A stretch of 64,000 nt of DNA, taken from Clostridiales bacterium. Its GTDB lineage: Bacteria > Bacillota > Clostridia > Christensenellales > CAG-138. Position 1 is the stretch's first letter; each line of letters begins with the position of its first letter. This document shows, piece after piece, positions 42,617-51,050 of this stretch. Below the pieces are notes generated by a model. The model ran no database searches and was not told the origin of the DNA. It was given only the letters and a program-made list of their open reading frames with translations. The translations under genes were made by a program, and so were the position numbers. Location of the stretch: contig CAKJYC010000012.1 of assembly GCA_918244965.1 (NCBI GenBank), positions 1 to 64,000 of the forward strand. Reading direction: 5' to 3'.

Positions 42617-43498
42617 ATGGAAGAAAAGAAAAGAACCGTTACCAAGGTATCGAGCGGCGAAAAGGCCAGGAAAGCATCCGCGCCTGCGGAAGAAGTGAAG
42701 GCGACCGGCAAGAAGGTCGGAGGTCTTACCAAGGCGGAGGAAAAGAGCAAGGCTACGACGCTGCGCATCGTTTCAGCGATCCTTTGGCTGGCGGCGATCG
42801 CCTGCGAAGTGCTGGCGATCCTGGTCGTTTTCAGAGCGCTCCGTCTGCCGGGTCTCGAAAAAGCGCGCATATGGTGGATCATCGGCTTCATGGCCGTGGA
42901 CTTCATCTGCTGCGTCATAGCGGGTCTGCTTTGGAAGAAGGCGAGCCATCTGGATCCGTTCAGCGGAAAGAACAAGTTCCTGTTCTTCATTCTGTCGCAG
43001 CTCGGCGCGATCATGGCGGCAGTCTGCTTCCTCCCGCTGATCATCATCGTGCTTGCCAGCAAGGAGGATAAGCTCGACAAGAAGAGCAAGACCATCGTAA
43101 CCATCGTCGCCTGTGTTCTGCTTGCGATCGCGTGCCTGCTCGGCATTGATTTCCATCCGCTTAACGCGGAGCAGAAGGCGGAAGCTGCGCAGCAGCTCGG
43201 CGATTACAAGAAGGTCTACTGGACCAGATACGGTCACAAGTATCATCTGTATGAAAACTGCCAGGCGATCAGGAATTCTACCGACGTCAGCTACAGCGAA
43301 GGCGAGGAGATCGACGGCGAATTCGTCCCGGCAGTCACAGTCGCAATGGACAACGGCTGCACCGGCCTTTGCGCATTCTGCGCAAGAGATGCGGAAAAAG
43401 AGGGCAAGAACCTGGACGGTATCGTACTGGATGACGGCTCACGCGTAGGCGACGGCGAAGCTCCCGCGCAGGACCTGACCACTGTGCCTGAGGAATAA
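42617..43498 (+). CDS. membrane protein with external Cys/His motif domain
   Basis: A 293-residue protein. The N-terminal 50 residues are Lys-rich and cytoplasmic (KKVGGLTKAEEKSKATTLR); four hydrophobic segments follow (about residues 50-185). The C-terminal domain has YWTRYGHKYHLYENCQAI and, 40 residues later, CTGLCAFCAR. That YxTxxGxKYHxxxC...CxxC pattern occurs at the ends of various secreted bacterial proteins and probably binds a metal or is disulfide-linked. GAGAGGGG precedes ATG 42617; the longer frame starts upstream of the promoter. Three bases separate it from the DUF937 gene. Confidence 0.65.
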   Translation: MEEKKRTVTKVSSGEKARKASAPAEEVKATGKKVGGLTKAEEKSKATTLRIVSAILWLAAIACEVLAILVVFRALRLPGLEKARIWWIIGFMAVDFICCVIAGLLWKKASHLDPFSGKNKFLFFILSQLGAIMAAVCFLPLIIIVLASKEDKLDKKSKTIVTIVACVLLAIACLLGIDFHPLNAEQKAEAAQQLGDYKKVYWTRYGHKYHLYENCQAIRNSTDVSYSEGEEIDGEFVPAVTVAMDNGCTGLCAFCARDAEKEGKNLDGIVLDDGSRVGDGEAPAQDLTTVPEE

Positions 43499-43501
43499 AC
43501 C

Positions 43502-44344
43502 ATGGCAGTCGATATCAAATCCCTGATGGGGCTGATCGGCGGCGACGGCGTGGAAGCGCTGTCCTCGATCACCAAGACGGACGGCAGCAAGGTCTCGGCC
43601 GTGCTGACCGAAGCGCTGCCGGTGCTCGTCGGCAAGATGTCCGACAATGCTTCCACCAAAGAGGGCGCGGCGTCGCTCAACAAGGCGCTGAATGAGCATA
43701 AGACCGGCGACGTCATCGACGCAGCTGCGTTTTTGAAGACGGCCGACAGCAAGGACGGCAAAAAGATCCTCGGCCATATCCTGGGCGACGACGAAGCCGC
43801 GGCAACGAAGGCGATCTCGAAAAAGAGCGGACTGTCCGGCTCCAAGGTCGGCACGATCCTTGCGACCGTCGCACCGCTGCTTCTTTCGCAGCTCGGCAAC
43901 AAAAAGGACGACGACGATGCGGACGGCTCCGGACTCGGAAGCCTGCTCGGCGGCCTTCTGGGCGGCGGCTCCGGTTCGGGCTCCGGCGCTTCGGGCGACA
44001 TCGGCGCATCGCTTCTCGGAAGCCTGCTCGGCGGCGGCTCGTCCTCCTCTTCCTCCTCGTCTTCCGGCGGCATCCTCGGCGGGCTCGGTTCGCTTGCGGC
44101 GGGTCTGTTCGGCGGCGGCAAGGAGGAAAGCACGTCCTCCGGCAAGAAAAAGACCGGCAAAAAGACGGGCACTGCCACCGCGAAGAAAAAGACCGGCACG
44201 ACCGCGTCCGGCAAAAAGACGGGCACGACTGCGTCCGGCAAAAAGACGGGCACGACCGCGTCCGGCAAGAAGACGGGCACGACTGCCAAGAAGACCGGCA
44301 CAACGTCGACCGGCAAAAAGACTGCAAAAAAGACCAATAAATAA
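43502..44344 (+). CDS. DUF937 protein with Gly/Ser and Lys/Thr repeat tail
   Basis: A 280-residue protein. Residues 1-130 match the DUF937 helical domain pattern (LMGLIGGDGVEAL..., GKKILGHILGDDEAA, VGTILATVAPLLLSQLG). Then come glycine/serine-rich repeats with LGSLLGGLLGGG and LGSLLGGGSSSS, and a C-terminal tail of about 75 residues made of GKKTGTTAS repeats, strongly basic and resembling histone H1-like tails. No signal peptide. GAGGAA, inside the end of the preceding gene, serves as ribosome site, so the pair is coupled. The tail could bind DNA, RNA or cell-wall polyanions. Confidence 0.7.
   Translation: MAVDIKSLMGLIGGDGVEALSSITKTDGSKVSAVLTEALPVLVGKMSDNASTKEGAASLNKALNEHKTGDVIDAAAFLKTADSKDGKKILGHILGDDEAAATKAISKKSGLSGSKVGTILATVAPLLLSQLGNKKDDDDADGSGLGSLLGGLLGGGSGSGSGASGDIGASLLGSLLGGGSSSSSSSSSGGILGGLGSLAAGLFGGGKEESTSSGKKKTGKKTGTATAKKKTGTTASGKKTGTTASGKKTGTTASGKKTGTTAKKTGTTSTGKKTAKKTNK
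44187..44288 (+). repeat. 27-base tandem repeat encoding GKKTGTTAS
   Basis: Three to four head-to-tail copies, differing by silent changes (GACTGCG/GACCGCG, AAAAAG/AAGAAG), within the DUF937 gene. Confidence 0.85.
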
Positions 44345-44357
44345 CCGTGCAGCAATC

Positions 44358-44382
44358 GGGCATCCGTTCGGATGCCCTTTTT
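44358..44382 (+). terminator. terminator of the DUF937 unit
   Basis: GGGCATCC-GTTC-GGATGCCC followed by TTTTT. Confidence 0.92.
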
Positions 44383-44398
44383 GCGGGAAGGAGCCGAC

Positions 44399-44824
44399 AT
44401 GGAATACAAACGATTCAACGATACGCTGCTTGTGCGCATCGACCGCGGCGAGGAGATCATTGAGAAGGTCCGCGAGGTCGCAGAAGCCGAGCACATCCGT
44501 CTTGCAAGCGTCGAGGCGCTCGGCGCGACGGACAACTTCACGGTCGGCGTCTACGACGTCGCGACAAAGCATTACGAGCAGCGCACCTTCACCGGCCCGC
44601 ACGAGATCGTTTCGCTTACCGGCACGATCACCGAGAAGGACGGCGCGTTCTACCAGCATCTGCACATGAGCGCGGGCAACCGGGATTGCGCGGTCGTCGG
44701 CGGGCACCTGAACCGCGCGACGGTCTCCGCGACCTGCGAGATGGTGATCCGCTGCATCGACGGCGCGGTTGATCGCCGCACCGACCCCTTGATCGGGATC
44801 AACCTTTTGCATTTTTCCGATTGA
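44399..44824 (+). CDS. PPC/DUF296 domain protein
   Basis: A 141-residue single-domain protein of the PPC (DUF296) family, which forms trimers and may bind a metal. Conserved features are IRLASVEALGATDNFTVGVYD, the histidine pair HLHMS and GGHLNRATV. The bacterial members have no settled function; in plants the domain sits in AT-hook DNA-binding proteins. GGAAGGAGCC precedes ATG 44399, chosen over the ORF-track start that overlaps the terminator. It may share transcription with the M3 peptidase 58 bases downstream. Confidence 0.85.
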   Translation: MEYKRFNDTLLVRIDRGEEIIEKVREVAEAEHIRLASVEALGATDNFTVGVYDVATKHYEQRTFTGPHEIVSLTGTITEKDGAFYQHLHMSAGNRDCAVVGGHLNRATVSATCEMVIRCIDGAVDRRTDPLIGINLLHFSD

Positions 44825-44843
44825 AACAAGAATATTACGATAC

Positions 44844-44869
44844 AATATCGCGCCGCAGAGGCGCAAACG
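44844..44869 (+). repeat. single ATATCGC-hairpin unit
   Basis: ATATCGC-GCC-GCAGA-GGC-GCAAACG resembles the repeat units at 26140 (GGCGCAAATG) and 29551, here between the PPC and M3 genes. Confidence 0.5.
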
Positions 44870-44882
44870 AAAGGAGAACCAA

Positions 44883-46586
44883 ATGAAATTTTCCGAAATG
44901 CCGTATCAAAGACCCGATCCCGAAGCGGTGAAAAAGCAGCTTCGGGAGCTGACCGAACGGCTGCAGAACGCAAAGAGCTATGACGAAGCCAAGGCGATCT
45001 TCCTCGAAAAGGAAGAGCAGAGCAAGCGCGTCGAAACGTCGGCAACGCTGGCGCAGGTGCGTCATACGATCGACACGCGCGACGAATTCTACGACAAGGA
45101 AAACGAGTTCTGGGACAGCTTCGGTCCGGAGATCGCCGAATACGAGCATGCCTGGATCGAAGTGATGCTCTCCTCGCCGTTCCGCAAGGATTTCGCGGCT
45201 GAGTACGGCGATCTGATGTTCGTGAACGCCGAGATCGAGAAAAAGGCGTTCTCGCCGGAGATCATTCCGGAGCTGCAGAAGGAGAATGAGCTGACGACCG
45301 AATACGCAAAGCTGATCGCCTCCGCGCAGATCCCGTTCGAGGGCGGCGTCTATACGCTGTCTCAGCTGACGCCGTTCAAGACCGACGCGGACGACGCGAG
45401 ACGCCTTGCCGCGTGGAAGGCCGAAGGGCAATGGTACAAGGAGCATCAGGCGGATCTTGACCGGATCTACGACGAGCTTGTGCATCTGCGCGACACGATG
45501 GGCAAAAAGCTCGGTTACGACGGCTACACGCAGCTCGGCTACTACCGCATGGGCCGCAACTGCTATACGAAGGCGGACGTCGAACAGTTCCGGAAGGCGG
45601 TGCAGAAGTACCTCGTTCCGGTCGCGGACGCGATCAAGCGCGAACAGGCGAAGCGCCTCAACAAGGACTATCCGCTGTCGTTTGCGGACTCTGCGCTGGA
45701 ATTCCGCAGCGGCAACCCGCGCCCGGTCGGCACGGCGCAGGACATCCTCGAACAGGGCAAAAAGTTCTACGACGCGCTTTCGCCGGAGACGAGCGAATTC
45801 TTCCGCACGATGCTGGATTCCGAGCTCCTCGACGTGCTCTCCACCGAGGGCAAGAGCGCGGGCGGCTACTGCACCGGCATTCTGCGGTATGAACTTCCGT
45901 TCATCTTCGCGAACTTCAACGGCACGCAAGGCGACGTCGAGGTTGTCACGCACGAGGCGGGACATGCGTTCGCCTACTGGATGAACCGCAAGCGCGTTCC
46001 GATCGCGTACGCATGGCCGTCGATGGAGGCGTGCGAGGTGCATTCGATGAGCATGGAATTCTTCGGCTGGATGAACGCCGAGGGATTCTTCGGCCCCGAC
46101 GCACGGAAGTTCAAATACAGCCATCTTGCGGGCGCGCTGACGTTCATTCCGTACGGCACGATGGTCGACCACTTCCAGCACATCGTCTATGAAAAGCCGG
46201 AGCTGACGCCCGCCGAACGCCACGCTGCGTGGAAGGAGCTGCTCGGCGTCTACATGCCGTGGATGAAGCTCGACGGCGACATTCCGTTCTATTCCGAGGG
46301 CGAGGGCTGGCAGCGGCAGACGCACATCTACGAAAGCCCGTTCTACTACATCGACTACTGCCTTGCGCAGACGGTGTCGCTGGAGTTCTGGGCGATGATC
46401 CGGAAGGACCGCGACGACGCATGGAAGCACTACATGGCCTACACCGTGCAGGGCGGCAGCCGCACGTTCGTCGAGCTTTTGAAAAACGCCGGGCTGGCCA
46501 CGCCGTTCGACGAGGCATGCCTGAAGACGGTCTGTGAGACCGCAACCGAATGGCTCAACGCCTTCGATCTCACGGGCATCGAATAA
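44883..46586 (+). CDS. M3 family oligoendopeptidase (PepF-like)
   Basis: A cytoplasmic zinc oligopeptidase of 567 residues. The zinc motif is HEAGHAFAYWMNRKR (HExxH), with the downstream glutamate region SMEACEVHSMSMEFFGWM and the family tail YCLAQTVSLEFWAMIRKD. It probably degrades imported or intracellular peptides. The N-terminus KFSEMPYQRPDPEAVKKQL and the length fit the clostridial M3 oligoendopeptidase subgroup. AAAGGAGAACCAA precedes the ATG. Confidence 0.92.
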   Translation: MKFSEMPYQRPDPEAVKKQLRELTERLQNAKSYDEAKAIFLEKEEQSKRVETSATLAQVRHTIDTRDEFYDKENEFWDSFGPEIAEYEHAWIEVMLSSPFRKDFAAEYGDLMFVNAEIEKKAFSPEIIPELQKENELTTEYAKLIASAQIPFEGGVYTLSQLTPFKTDADDARRLAAWKAEGQWYKEHQADLDRIYDELVHLRDTMGKKLGYDGYTQLGYYRMGRNCYTKADVEQFRKAVQKYLVPVADAIKREQAKRLNKDYPLSFADSALEFRSGNPRPVGTAQDILEQGKKFYDALSPETSEFFRTMLDSELLDVLSTEGKSAGGYCTGILRYELPFIFANFNGTQGDVEVVTHEAGHAFAYWMNRKRVPIAYAWPSMEACEVHSMSMEFFGWMNAEGFFGPDARKFKYSHLAGALTFIPYGTMVDHFQHIVYEKPELTPAERHAAWKELLGVYMPWMKLDGDIPFYSEGEGWQRQTHIYESPFYYIDYCLAQTVSLEFWAMIRKDRDDAWKHYMAYTVQGGSRTFVELLKNAGLATPFDEACLKTVCETATEWLNAFDLTGIE

Positions 46587-46598
46587 AAGAGACAGAAA

Positions 46599-46633
46599 AA
46601 ACGTCCTGCCCCCGGTCGGGGACAGGACGTTTG
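46599..46633. terminator. bidirectional terminator between the M3 gene and asnS
   Basis: AAACGTCCTG and CAGGACGTTT flank an inner CCCC/GGGG stem; A-runs upstream make it work on the minus strand too. Confidence 0.9.
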
Positions 46634-46641
46634 TCGTTTCG

Positions 46642-48024
46642 TTACATTTCGAGGTTGGCCGCTGTGCGCGGGAAGGGCAGCACGTCGCGGATGTTCTGCA
46701 TGCCGGTCAGGTACATCACCATGCGCTCGAAGCCGAGGCCGAAGCCCGCGTGCTTGACGCCGCCGTACTTCCTGAGATCGAGGAACCACTGGTATTCGCG
46801 CATGTCCATGCCGAGCTCCTTGCAGCGCGCGTCCAAGACGTCGTAGCGCTCCTCGCGCTGGCTGCCGCCGACGATCTCGCCGACGCCCGGCACCAGAAGA
46901 TCCGCCGCCGCGACGGTCTTGCCGTCGTCGTTCTGCCGCATATAGAACGACTTGATCTCCTTCGGATAGTCGGTCAAAAACACAGGCTTTCCGAAGACCT
47001 TCTCGGTGATGTAGCGTTCATGCTCGCTCTGCAGATCGACGCCCCATTCGACCGGGTACTCGAACTGCTCGCCGGAGTTCTTCAGGATCTCGATCGCCTC
47101 GGTGTAGGAGAGGCGCTTGAACTCGTTGTTCAGCACGTTGTCGAGCCGCGAAAGAAGGCCCTTGTCGACGAACTTGTTGAAGAATTCCATCTCGGCCGGG
47201 CAGCGGTCCAGCACCGTGCGGATGATGTACTTCACCATCGCTTCGGCGACGTCCATATCGCCCTCAAGGTCGCAGAACGCCATCTCCGGTTCGATCATCC
47301 AGAACTCGCTTGCGTGGCGGGCGGTGAAGGAGTATTCGGCGCGGAACGTCGGCCCGAAGGTGTAGATGTCGCGGAACGCCAGGGCAAACGCCTCGCCGTA
47401 CAGCTGACCGGAGCCACTTAGATGGACCGGCTTTTTGAAGAAGTCCTGCGAATAGTCAACCTTGCCGTCCTCGGTGCGGGGCAGGTTCTCAAGGTCGAGC
47501 GTCGTGACCTGGAACATTTCGCCGCGGCCCTCGCAGTCGGCGTTGGTCAGAATCGGCGTGTGGACGTAGACGAAGCCGCGGTCCTGGAAGAACTCGTGGA
47601 TCGCCGCCGCTGTGACCGAGCGTACGCGGAACGTCGCAAGGAACGTATTGGTGCGCGGACGGAGCGTCTGCATCGTGCGCAGATACTCCAGCGTGTGGCG
47701 CTTCTTCTGCATCGGATAGTCCGGTGGGCACTCGCCCTCGATCGCGATCGCGTTTGCATGGATCTCGAACGGCTGCGGCGCGTCCGGCGTTAGTTTGAGC
47801 TCGCCGTCGACAACGATGGCGCAGCCGGTCGTCAGGCCCTTGCCGAGCTTCCGGTCGTCGTTCTGATACACGATCTGCACGGGGCGGAACGACGTGCCGT
47901 CGTTCAGCTCGATGAACCCGAACGCCTTGCCCTCGCGGACGGTGCGCACCCATCCGCAGACGGTGATCGCGCCGACATACGATTCCGGCGCTTTTTGAAT
48001 GTCCTTGAGCTTCAGATACTGCAT
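46642..48024 (-). CDS. asnS: asparaginyl-tRNA synthetase
   Basis: A class IIb synthetase of 460 residues. The N-terminal OB-fold anticodon domain ([21 protein letters not shown]) is followed by the catalytic core with motif 2 [21 protein letters not shown] and motif 3 [15 protein letters not shown]. The inserted [20 protein letters not shown] loop and ending [12 protein letters not shown] identify AsnRS rather than AspRS. ATG 48024 is chosen because GGAGGCAGTT overlaps the alternative upstream TTG. It has its own promoter; the leader of about 45 bases is too short for a T-box. Confidence 0.95.
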   Translation of the reverse strand: MQYLKLKDIQKAPESYVGAITVCGWVRTVREGKAFGFIELNDGTSFRPVQIVYQNDDRKLGKGLTTGCAIVVDGELKLTPDAPQPFEIHANAIAIEGECPPDYPMQKKRHTLEYLRTMQTLRPRTNTFLATFRVRSVTAAAIHEFFQDRGFVYVHTPILTNADCEGRGEMFQVTTLDLENLPRTEDGKVDYSQDFFKKPVHLSGSGQLYGEAFALAFRDIYTFGPTFRAEYSFTARHASEFWMIEPEMAFCDLEGDMDVAEAMVKYIIRTVLDRCPAEMEFFNKFVDKGLLSRLDNVLNNEFKRLSYTEAIEILKNSGEQFEYPVEWGVDLQSEHERYITEKVFGKPVFLTDYPKEIKSFYMRQNDDGKTVAAADLLVPGVGEIVGGSQREERYDVLDARCKELGMDMREYQWFLDLRKYGGVKHAGFGLGFERMVMYLTGMQNIRDVLPFPRTAANLEM

Positions 48025-48077
48025 AACTGCCTCCAAAACAGGGATAATCCCCTCTATTTCTGCGTATTGTACAGAGA

Positions 48078-48105
48078 ATTATACCATATTTTTTCCGTTT
48101 TGCAA
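48078..48105 (-). promoter_or_regulatory. promoter of asnS
   Basis: On the minus strand TTGCAA (48100-48105), 16 bases, perfect TATAAT (48078-48083). Confidence 0.8.
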
Positions 48106-48113
48106 TGGTAAAT

Positions 48114-48134
48114 CCGCATGGAATGCGGTATAAT
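48114..48134 (+). promoter_or_regulatory. palindrome and -10 box before the YugP gene
   Basis: CCGCAT-GGA-ATGCGG (48114-48128) runs directly into perfect TATAAT (48129-48134), six bases before the start codon. There is no good -35; the palindrome may be an activator or repressor site. Confidence 0.5.
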
Positions 48135-48140
48135 ACAACC

Positions 48141-48848
48141 ATGGAAGGATATATTTACTATTTCGCAGTGATCGCAGTTTTCCTGCTGTCGCTGCTCGCG
48201 CAGTCGCGCGTCAAGTCGGTGTTCAACAAATATGCGCAGGTCCCCGCCGCACGCGGCGTCACCGGCGCACAGCTCGCGTATGAGCTGATGCAGAAAAACG
48301 GACTGTCGCTGCCGATCAAGGCGGTCGCGGGCAGCCTGACCGACCACTACGATCCGAAGAACCAGGTCGTCGGGCTTTCCGAAGCGGTCTACGGCTCGTC
48401 GTCGGTGTCCGCGCTGGCCGTCGCCGCGCATGAGATCGGGCACGTGCTTCAGTACAACGAGGACTATCGCCCCATGCGCATGCGCAGCGTGATCCTGCCG
48501 ATGGCAAGCATCGGCGGCAGCATCGGGCCGCTCCTCGTGATCGGCGGACTGCTGCTCTCGCTGCTGGCCGAAAGCGTCGGCAACACCGGCTACTATATCG
48601 CGCTCGGCGGCGTCGCCCTGTACGTTATGGTGCTGCTGTTCCAGCTCATCACGCTGCCGGTCGAGTTCAACGCTTCCAGGCGCGGCCTCGCCATGCTGAC
48701 CGACGGCGGTTACATCACCGACGAGGAGCTGCCCGGCGCAAAGAAGATGCTCAACGCCGCGGCCATGACCTACGTGCTCGCCGCGCTCGGCTCGTTCGTG
48801 ACCGTGCTTCGGCTCCTGTCGCTCGCCGGCAGCGCTCGGAGAAGATAA
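48141..48848 (+). CDS. YugP-family membrane zinc metallopeptidase
   Basis: A 235-residue membrane protein of the Zn_peptidase_2 family. An N-terminal membrane helix (YYFAVIAVFLLSLLAQSRVK) is followed by HYDPKNQVVGLS, the zinc motif AVAAHEIGHVLQYNE (HExxH) and three further hydrophobic segments, ending in a basic tail. B. subtilis YugP is similar in length and layout, which supports ATG 48141 over the upstream ATG at 48105. There is no ribosome site (TACAACC before ATG) and the -10 box lies six bases upstream, so translation may be leaderless. Substrate unknown. Confidence 0.88.
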   Translation: MEGYIYYFAVIAVFLLSLLAQSRVKSVFNKYAQVPAARGVTGAQLAYELMQKNGLSLPIKAVAGSLTDHYDPKNQVVGLSEAVYGSSSVSALAVAAHEIGHVLQYNEDYRPMRMRSVILPMASIGGSIGPLLVIGGLLLSLLAESVGNTGYYIALGGVALYVMVLLFQLITLPVEFNASRRGLAMLTDGGYITDEELPGAKKMLNAAAMTYVLAALGSFVTVLRLLSLAGSARRR

Positions 48849-48861
48849 TTTCCGGATACGA

Positions 48862-48893
48862 AAAACGGGACCGCGTCTGCGATCCCGTTTTTG
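48862..48893. terminator. bidirectional terminator between the YugP gene and hsp20
   Basis: AAAAACGGGA and TCCCGTTTTT with a small inner stem; T-runs on both strands. Confidence 0.9.
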
Positions 48894-48908
48894 CTTGCTC
48901 TGCAAGGA

Positions 48909-49346
48909 TCATTCGATTGTAATGGAATGGGTTTCAGGCAGCTTCGGCTGCTCCGCCTTCGGGAACTCCAGCGTCAGCACGCCGTTCTCGTAGCGGCACT
49001 TGACCGATTCCGGCTGCACGTCGCCGACGTAGAAGCTGCGGCTCATCGAGCCCACATAACGCTCGCTGCGGATGACCTTCTTCTCCTGCTTCTCCTCTTT
49101 TTCGAGGTTCTTTTCCGCACTGACGGTCAGATAGCCTTCCTTGAGGTCCACATGGATGTCCTCCTTCTTGAAGCCGGGCAGATCCACGTTCATTTCATAG
49201 CCGTTCTCGCTCTCGTGCACATCGGTCCGCATCAGGTTCCTTGCGTGTTTGCCGTACAGCTCGCGCTCCTGCGGCCACGGCGTCAGTTCAAAACTCCTGT
49301 CAAACAGGTCCTCGATCCAATTGCGATTCCAAATACCGGGCAGCAT
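48909..49346 (-). CDS. small heat shock protein (Hsp20/alpha-crystallin)
   Basis: A 145-residue ATP-independent holdase. The alpha-crystallin domain spans about 40-137 (MRTDVHESENGYEMNVDLPGFKKEDI, RSERYVGSMSRSFYVGD, YENGVLTLEFPK), with an IxI-type C-terminal tail (SITIE). AAAGGAAGTGTGACCT precedes the ATG. It is a single-gene unit with a CIRCE operator over its promoter and a leader of nearly 240 bases, so both HrcA repression and RNA-level control are plausible. Confidence 0.94.
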   Translation of the reverse strand: MLPGIWNRNWIEDLFDRSFELTPWPQERELYGKHARNLMRTDVHESENGYEMNVDLPGFKKEDIHVDLKEGYLTVSAEKNLEKEEKQEKKVIRSERYVGSMSRSFYVGDVQPESVKCRYENGVLTLEFPKAEQPKLPETHSITIE

Positions 49347-49585
49347 AGGTCACACTTCCTTTCTCTTTGTCACATTACCGCGGATCTCAGTCTGAAACCG
49401 GATAGCTTGCGGCATCTTTTCCGTCGCTTCGGCTTCGTCGGATCTTGATTGACCGCCAGTCAACCTTCGATCCTCCTCATGGAATCGGCGAAAAATCTTC
49501 TCGCAATCCGATCCGCTTTCATGCTTCGCTCCGCGTCCCTTGTGCCCTCGGACATCCTTTAGGATGCCCTTCTTTCTTCTTTCAA
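49347..49585 (-). promoter_or_regulatory. long structured 5' leader of hsp20
   Basis: Between the predicted transcription start and the start codon are about 237 noncoding bases. Foldable parts on the minus strand include GGGCATCC-TAAA-GGATGTCC near the 5' end, TTGAC-TGGCG-GTCAA in the middle, and outer arms CGGATCGGATTG and CAATCAAGATCCG around that stem. The ORF-track entry 49350-49604 begins upstream of the transcription start and has no ribosome site, so I do not call it. Confidence 0.5.
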
Positions 49586-49590
49586 TACCC

Positions 49591-49618
49591 ATTATACGCA
49601 GCATTTTAGCACTGTCAA
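49591..49618 (-). promoter_or_regulatory. promoter of hsp20
   Basis: On the minus strand perfect TTGACA (49613-49618), 16 bases, perfect TATAAT (49591-49596). The -35 lies inside the CIRCE element. Confidence 0.9.
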
Positions 49619-49632
49619 TAGGAGAGTGCTAA
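49606..49632. promoter_or_regulatory. CIRCE operator (HrcA site)
   Basis: TTAGCACTG-N9-GAGTGCTAA; only one base of the left arm departs from the 9-9-9 consensus. Confidence 0.95.
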
Positions 49633-49672
49633 ACGTCACAAAGGAAACACAATCGACAAAATTGCGACACAA

Positions 49673-50833
49673 TCACGCTGCGGTGCGCGGCTTTCGGGCG
49701 GCAATGAAGACGAGAAGAACGCCGAGCGCGACAAGGCCTTCGCAGAGGATCAGCGACGTGCCAACACCGAGATGCGACAGCGACAGTCCGCCGAACAGCA
49801 TGCTGACGACGCCGGACAGAAGGCCGGTCTCGGTCAGGAGCATCTGCCCTTTCACCTGATCGGCGGGGTCGACCGCGTCGTTCGCATAGTACAGCGACGC
49901 CGGGGTGAAGATCGCGTAGCAGAGCATCTGCATCGCGAAGGAGGCGTAGACCGCCCACGGCCCGACCGGCACAAGCGCGGCGAGCAGCAGAAGCCCCGTT
50001 TTCAGCAGATAGAAGCAGGCGGAGATCAGCAGCGGCAGGCGGTCGCCGGTGCGCTTGCGCAGATGCGAATACGCGATCATCGCGGGGAACTCGACGAGCG
50101 CGGCGATCGCGATCATCACGCTCATGTCGCCGCCGGTCACGTCCGTGATGCTCTTCAGATAGGAATTGATAAACATGTGCGGCACGTTCAGCACAAGCGT
50201 GCCGACGCAGAACAGCAGGAGCCGCGGATAGCGCCGGAGCAGGGAAAACACGTTCCCGACCGGCTCGGCGGCACGGCAGGCGGTGCGGTGCGGCGCAAAC
50301 CACAGCGCCACGAGCAGCAGCGCGGCGTTAGCGGCGATGTACACCCAGAGGAGCGCTTCGATGTGCAGCGACGCCAGCGCGCCCAAAAGCAGCGACGCCA
50401 GCGCGTACGCCACGCTGCCGACCCCGCGCGCAAAGGAAAGGTCGAGCGATTCGCCGCGGTTCAGGTAGTGAAAGCCGACCGCGTTGACGAGCGGCTGCAT
50501 GGCGAGCGTCACGCAGGACATGGCGCCGAACGAGATCGCAAGCAGCGGCAGCGCGCGTGCCGATACGCGGGTCAGCGCCGCAATCAGGATGCACAGGATC
50601 GCGCAGCCGACGATCCCGGTTTTCAGCGTAACGCGCTTTTCCCGGTCCGCCGCCTGTGACAGCAGCGGCTGCAGCAGCATCGACGCAAGATACGCAAGCG
50701 CAAGGACGAGGCCGATCTCGGCGGTCGAAAAGCCGTAGTACAGCAAAAAGCGCTCCGCATAGGCGTACACCATGCAGGACGTCATCCAGTAGAAACCAAA
50801 AAGAGCGGACAGCTTGAACGTGCGAAATACCAT
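49673..50833 (-). CDS. MFS transporter (LacY/nucleoside-symporter-like, MFS_1-like)
   Basis: A 386-residue integral membrane protein with about twelve hydrophobic segments, opening FRTFKLSALFGFYWMTSCMVYAYAERFLLYYGFSTAEIGLV. The half-repeat organisation and the YAEDRFLL-like start are typical of the MFS_1-like clade, which includes many orphan carriers. No substrate can be inferred. ATG 50833 follows AAGGATCCCGGC; the longer frame starts at a TTG in the promoter. It is divergent from an XRE-TPR regulator. Confidence 0.82.
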   Translation of the reverse strand: MVFRTFKLSALFGFYWMTSCMVYAYAERFLLYYGFSTAEIGLVLALAYLASMLLQPLLSQAADREKRVTLKTGIVGCAILCILIAALTRVSARALPLLAISFGAMSCVTLAMQPLVNAVGFHYLNRGESLDLSFARGVGSVAYALASLLLGALASLHIEALLWVYIAANAALLLVALWFAPHRTACRAAEPVGNVFSLLRRYPRLLLFCVGTLVLNVPHMFINSYLKSITDVTGGDMSVMIAIAALVEFPAMIAYSHLRKRTGDRLPLLISACFYLLKTGLLLLAALVPVGPWAVYASFAMQMLCYAIFTPASLYYANDAVDPADQVKGQMLLTETGLLSGVVSMLFGGLSLSHLGVGTSLILCEGLVALGVLLVFIAARKPRTAA

Positions 50834-50880
50834 GCCGGGATCCTTTGAAGGCGGGAATCGGAAGGGATCTTCCGTTTTGT

Positions 50881-50909
50881 ATTTTACCAAATCGCGGCCG
50901 CACCGTCAA
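50881..50909 (-). promoter_or_regulatory. promoter of the MFS gene
   Basis: On the minus strand TTGACG (50904-50909), 17 bases, TAAAAT (50881-50886). Confidence 0.78.
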
Positions 50910-50961
50910 CACGGCAATTCTGCAATCAACCAGCAGTAGAACGGAAAAGAATTCGCCTCGC

Positions 50962-50989
50962 TTGTATTTACAAAAACATGCGATATAAT
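50962..50989 (+). promoter_or_regulatory. promoter of the XRE-TPR gene
   Basis: TTGTAT (50962-50967), 16 bases, perfect TATAAT (50984-50989). Confidence 0.75.
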
Positions 50990-51050
50990 AAGGGCATAAA
51001 GAAACGCAAGGCAACTTGCGAAACAACCAACAGTTTAGGAGGATATGACC

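Noticed and set aside
44150-44340. CRISPR-like tandem repeat
   Set aside because: 27-base units are directly adjacent, in frame and encode GKKTGTTAS; no unique spacers.
49350-49604. 84-residue ORF in the hsp20 leader
   Set aside because: Its start lies upstream of the -10 box, it has no ribosome site, and the composition is not protein-like.
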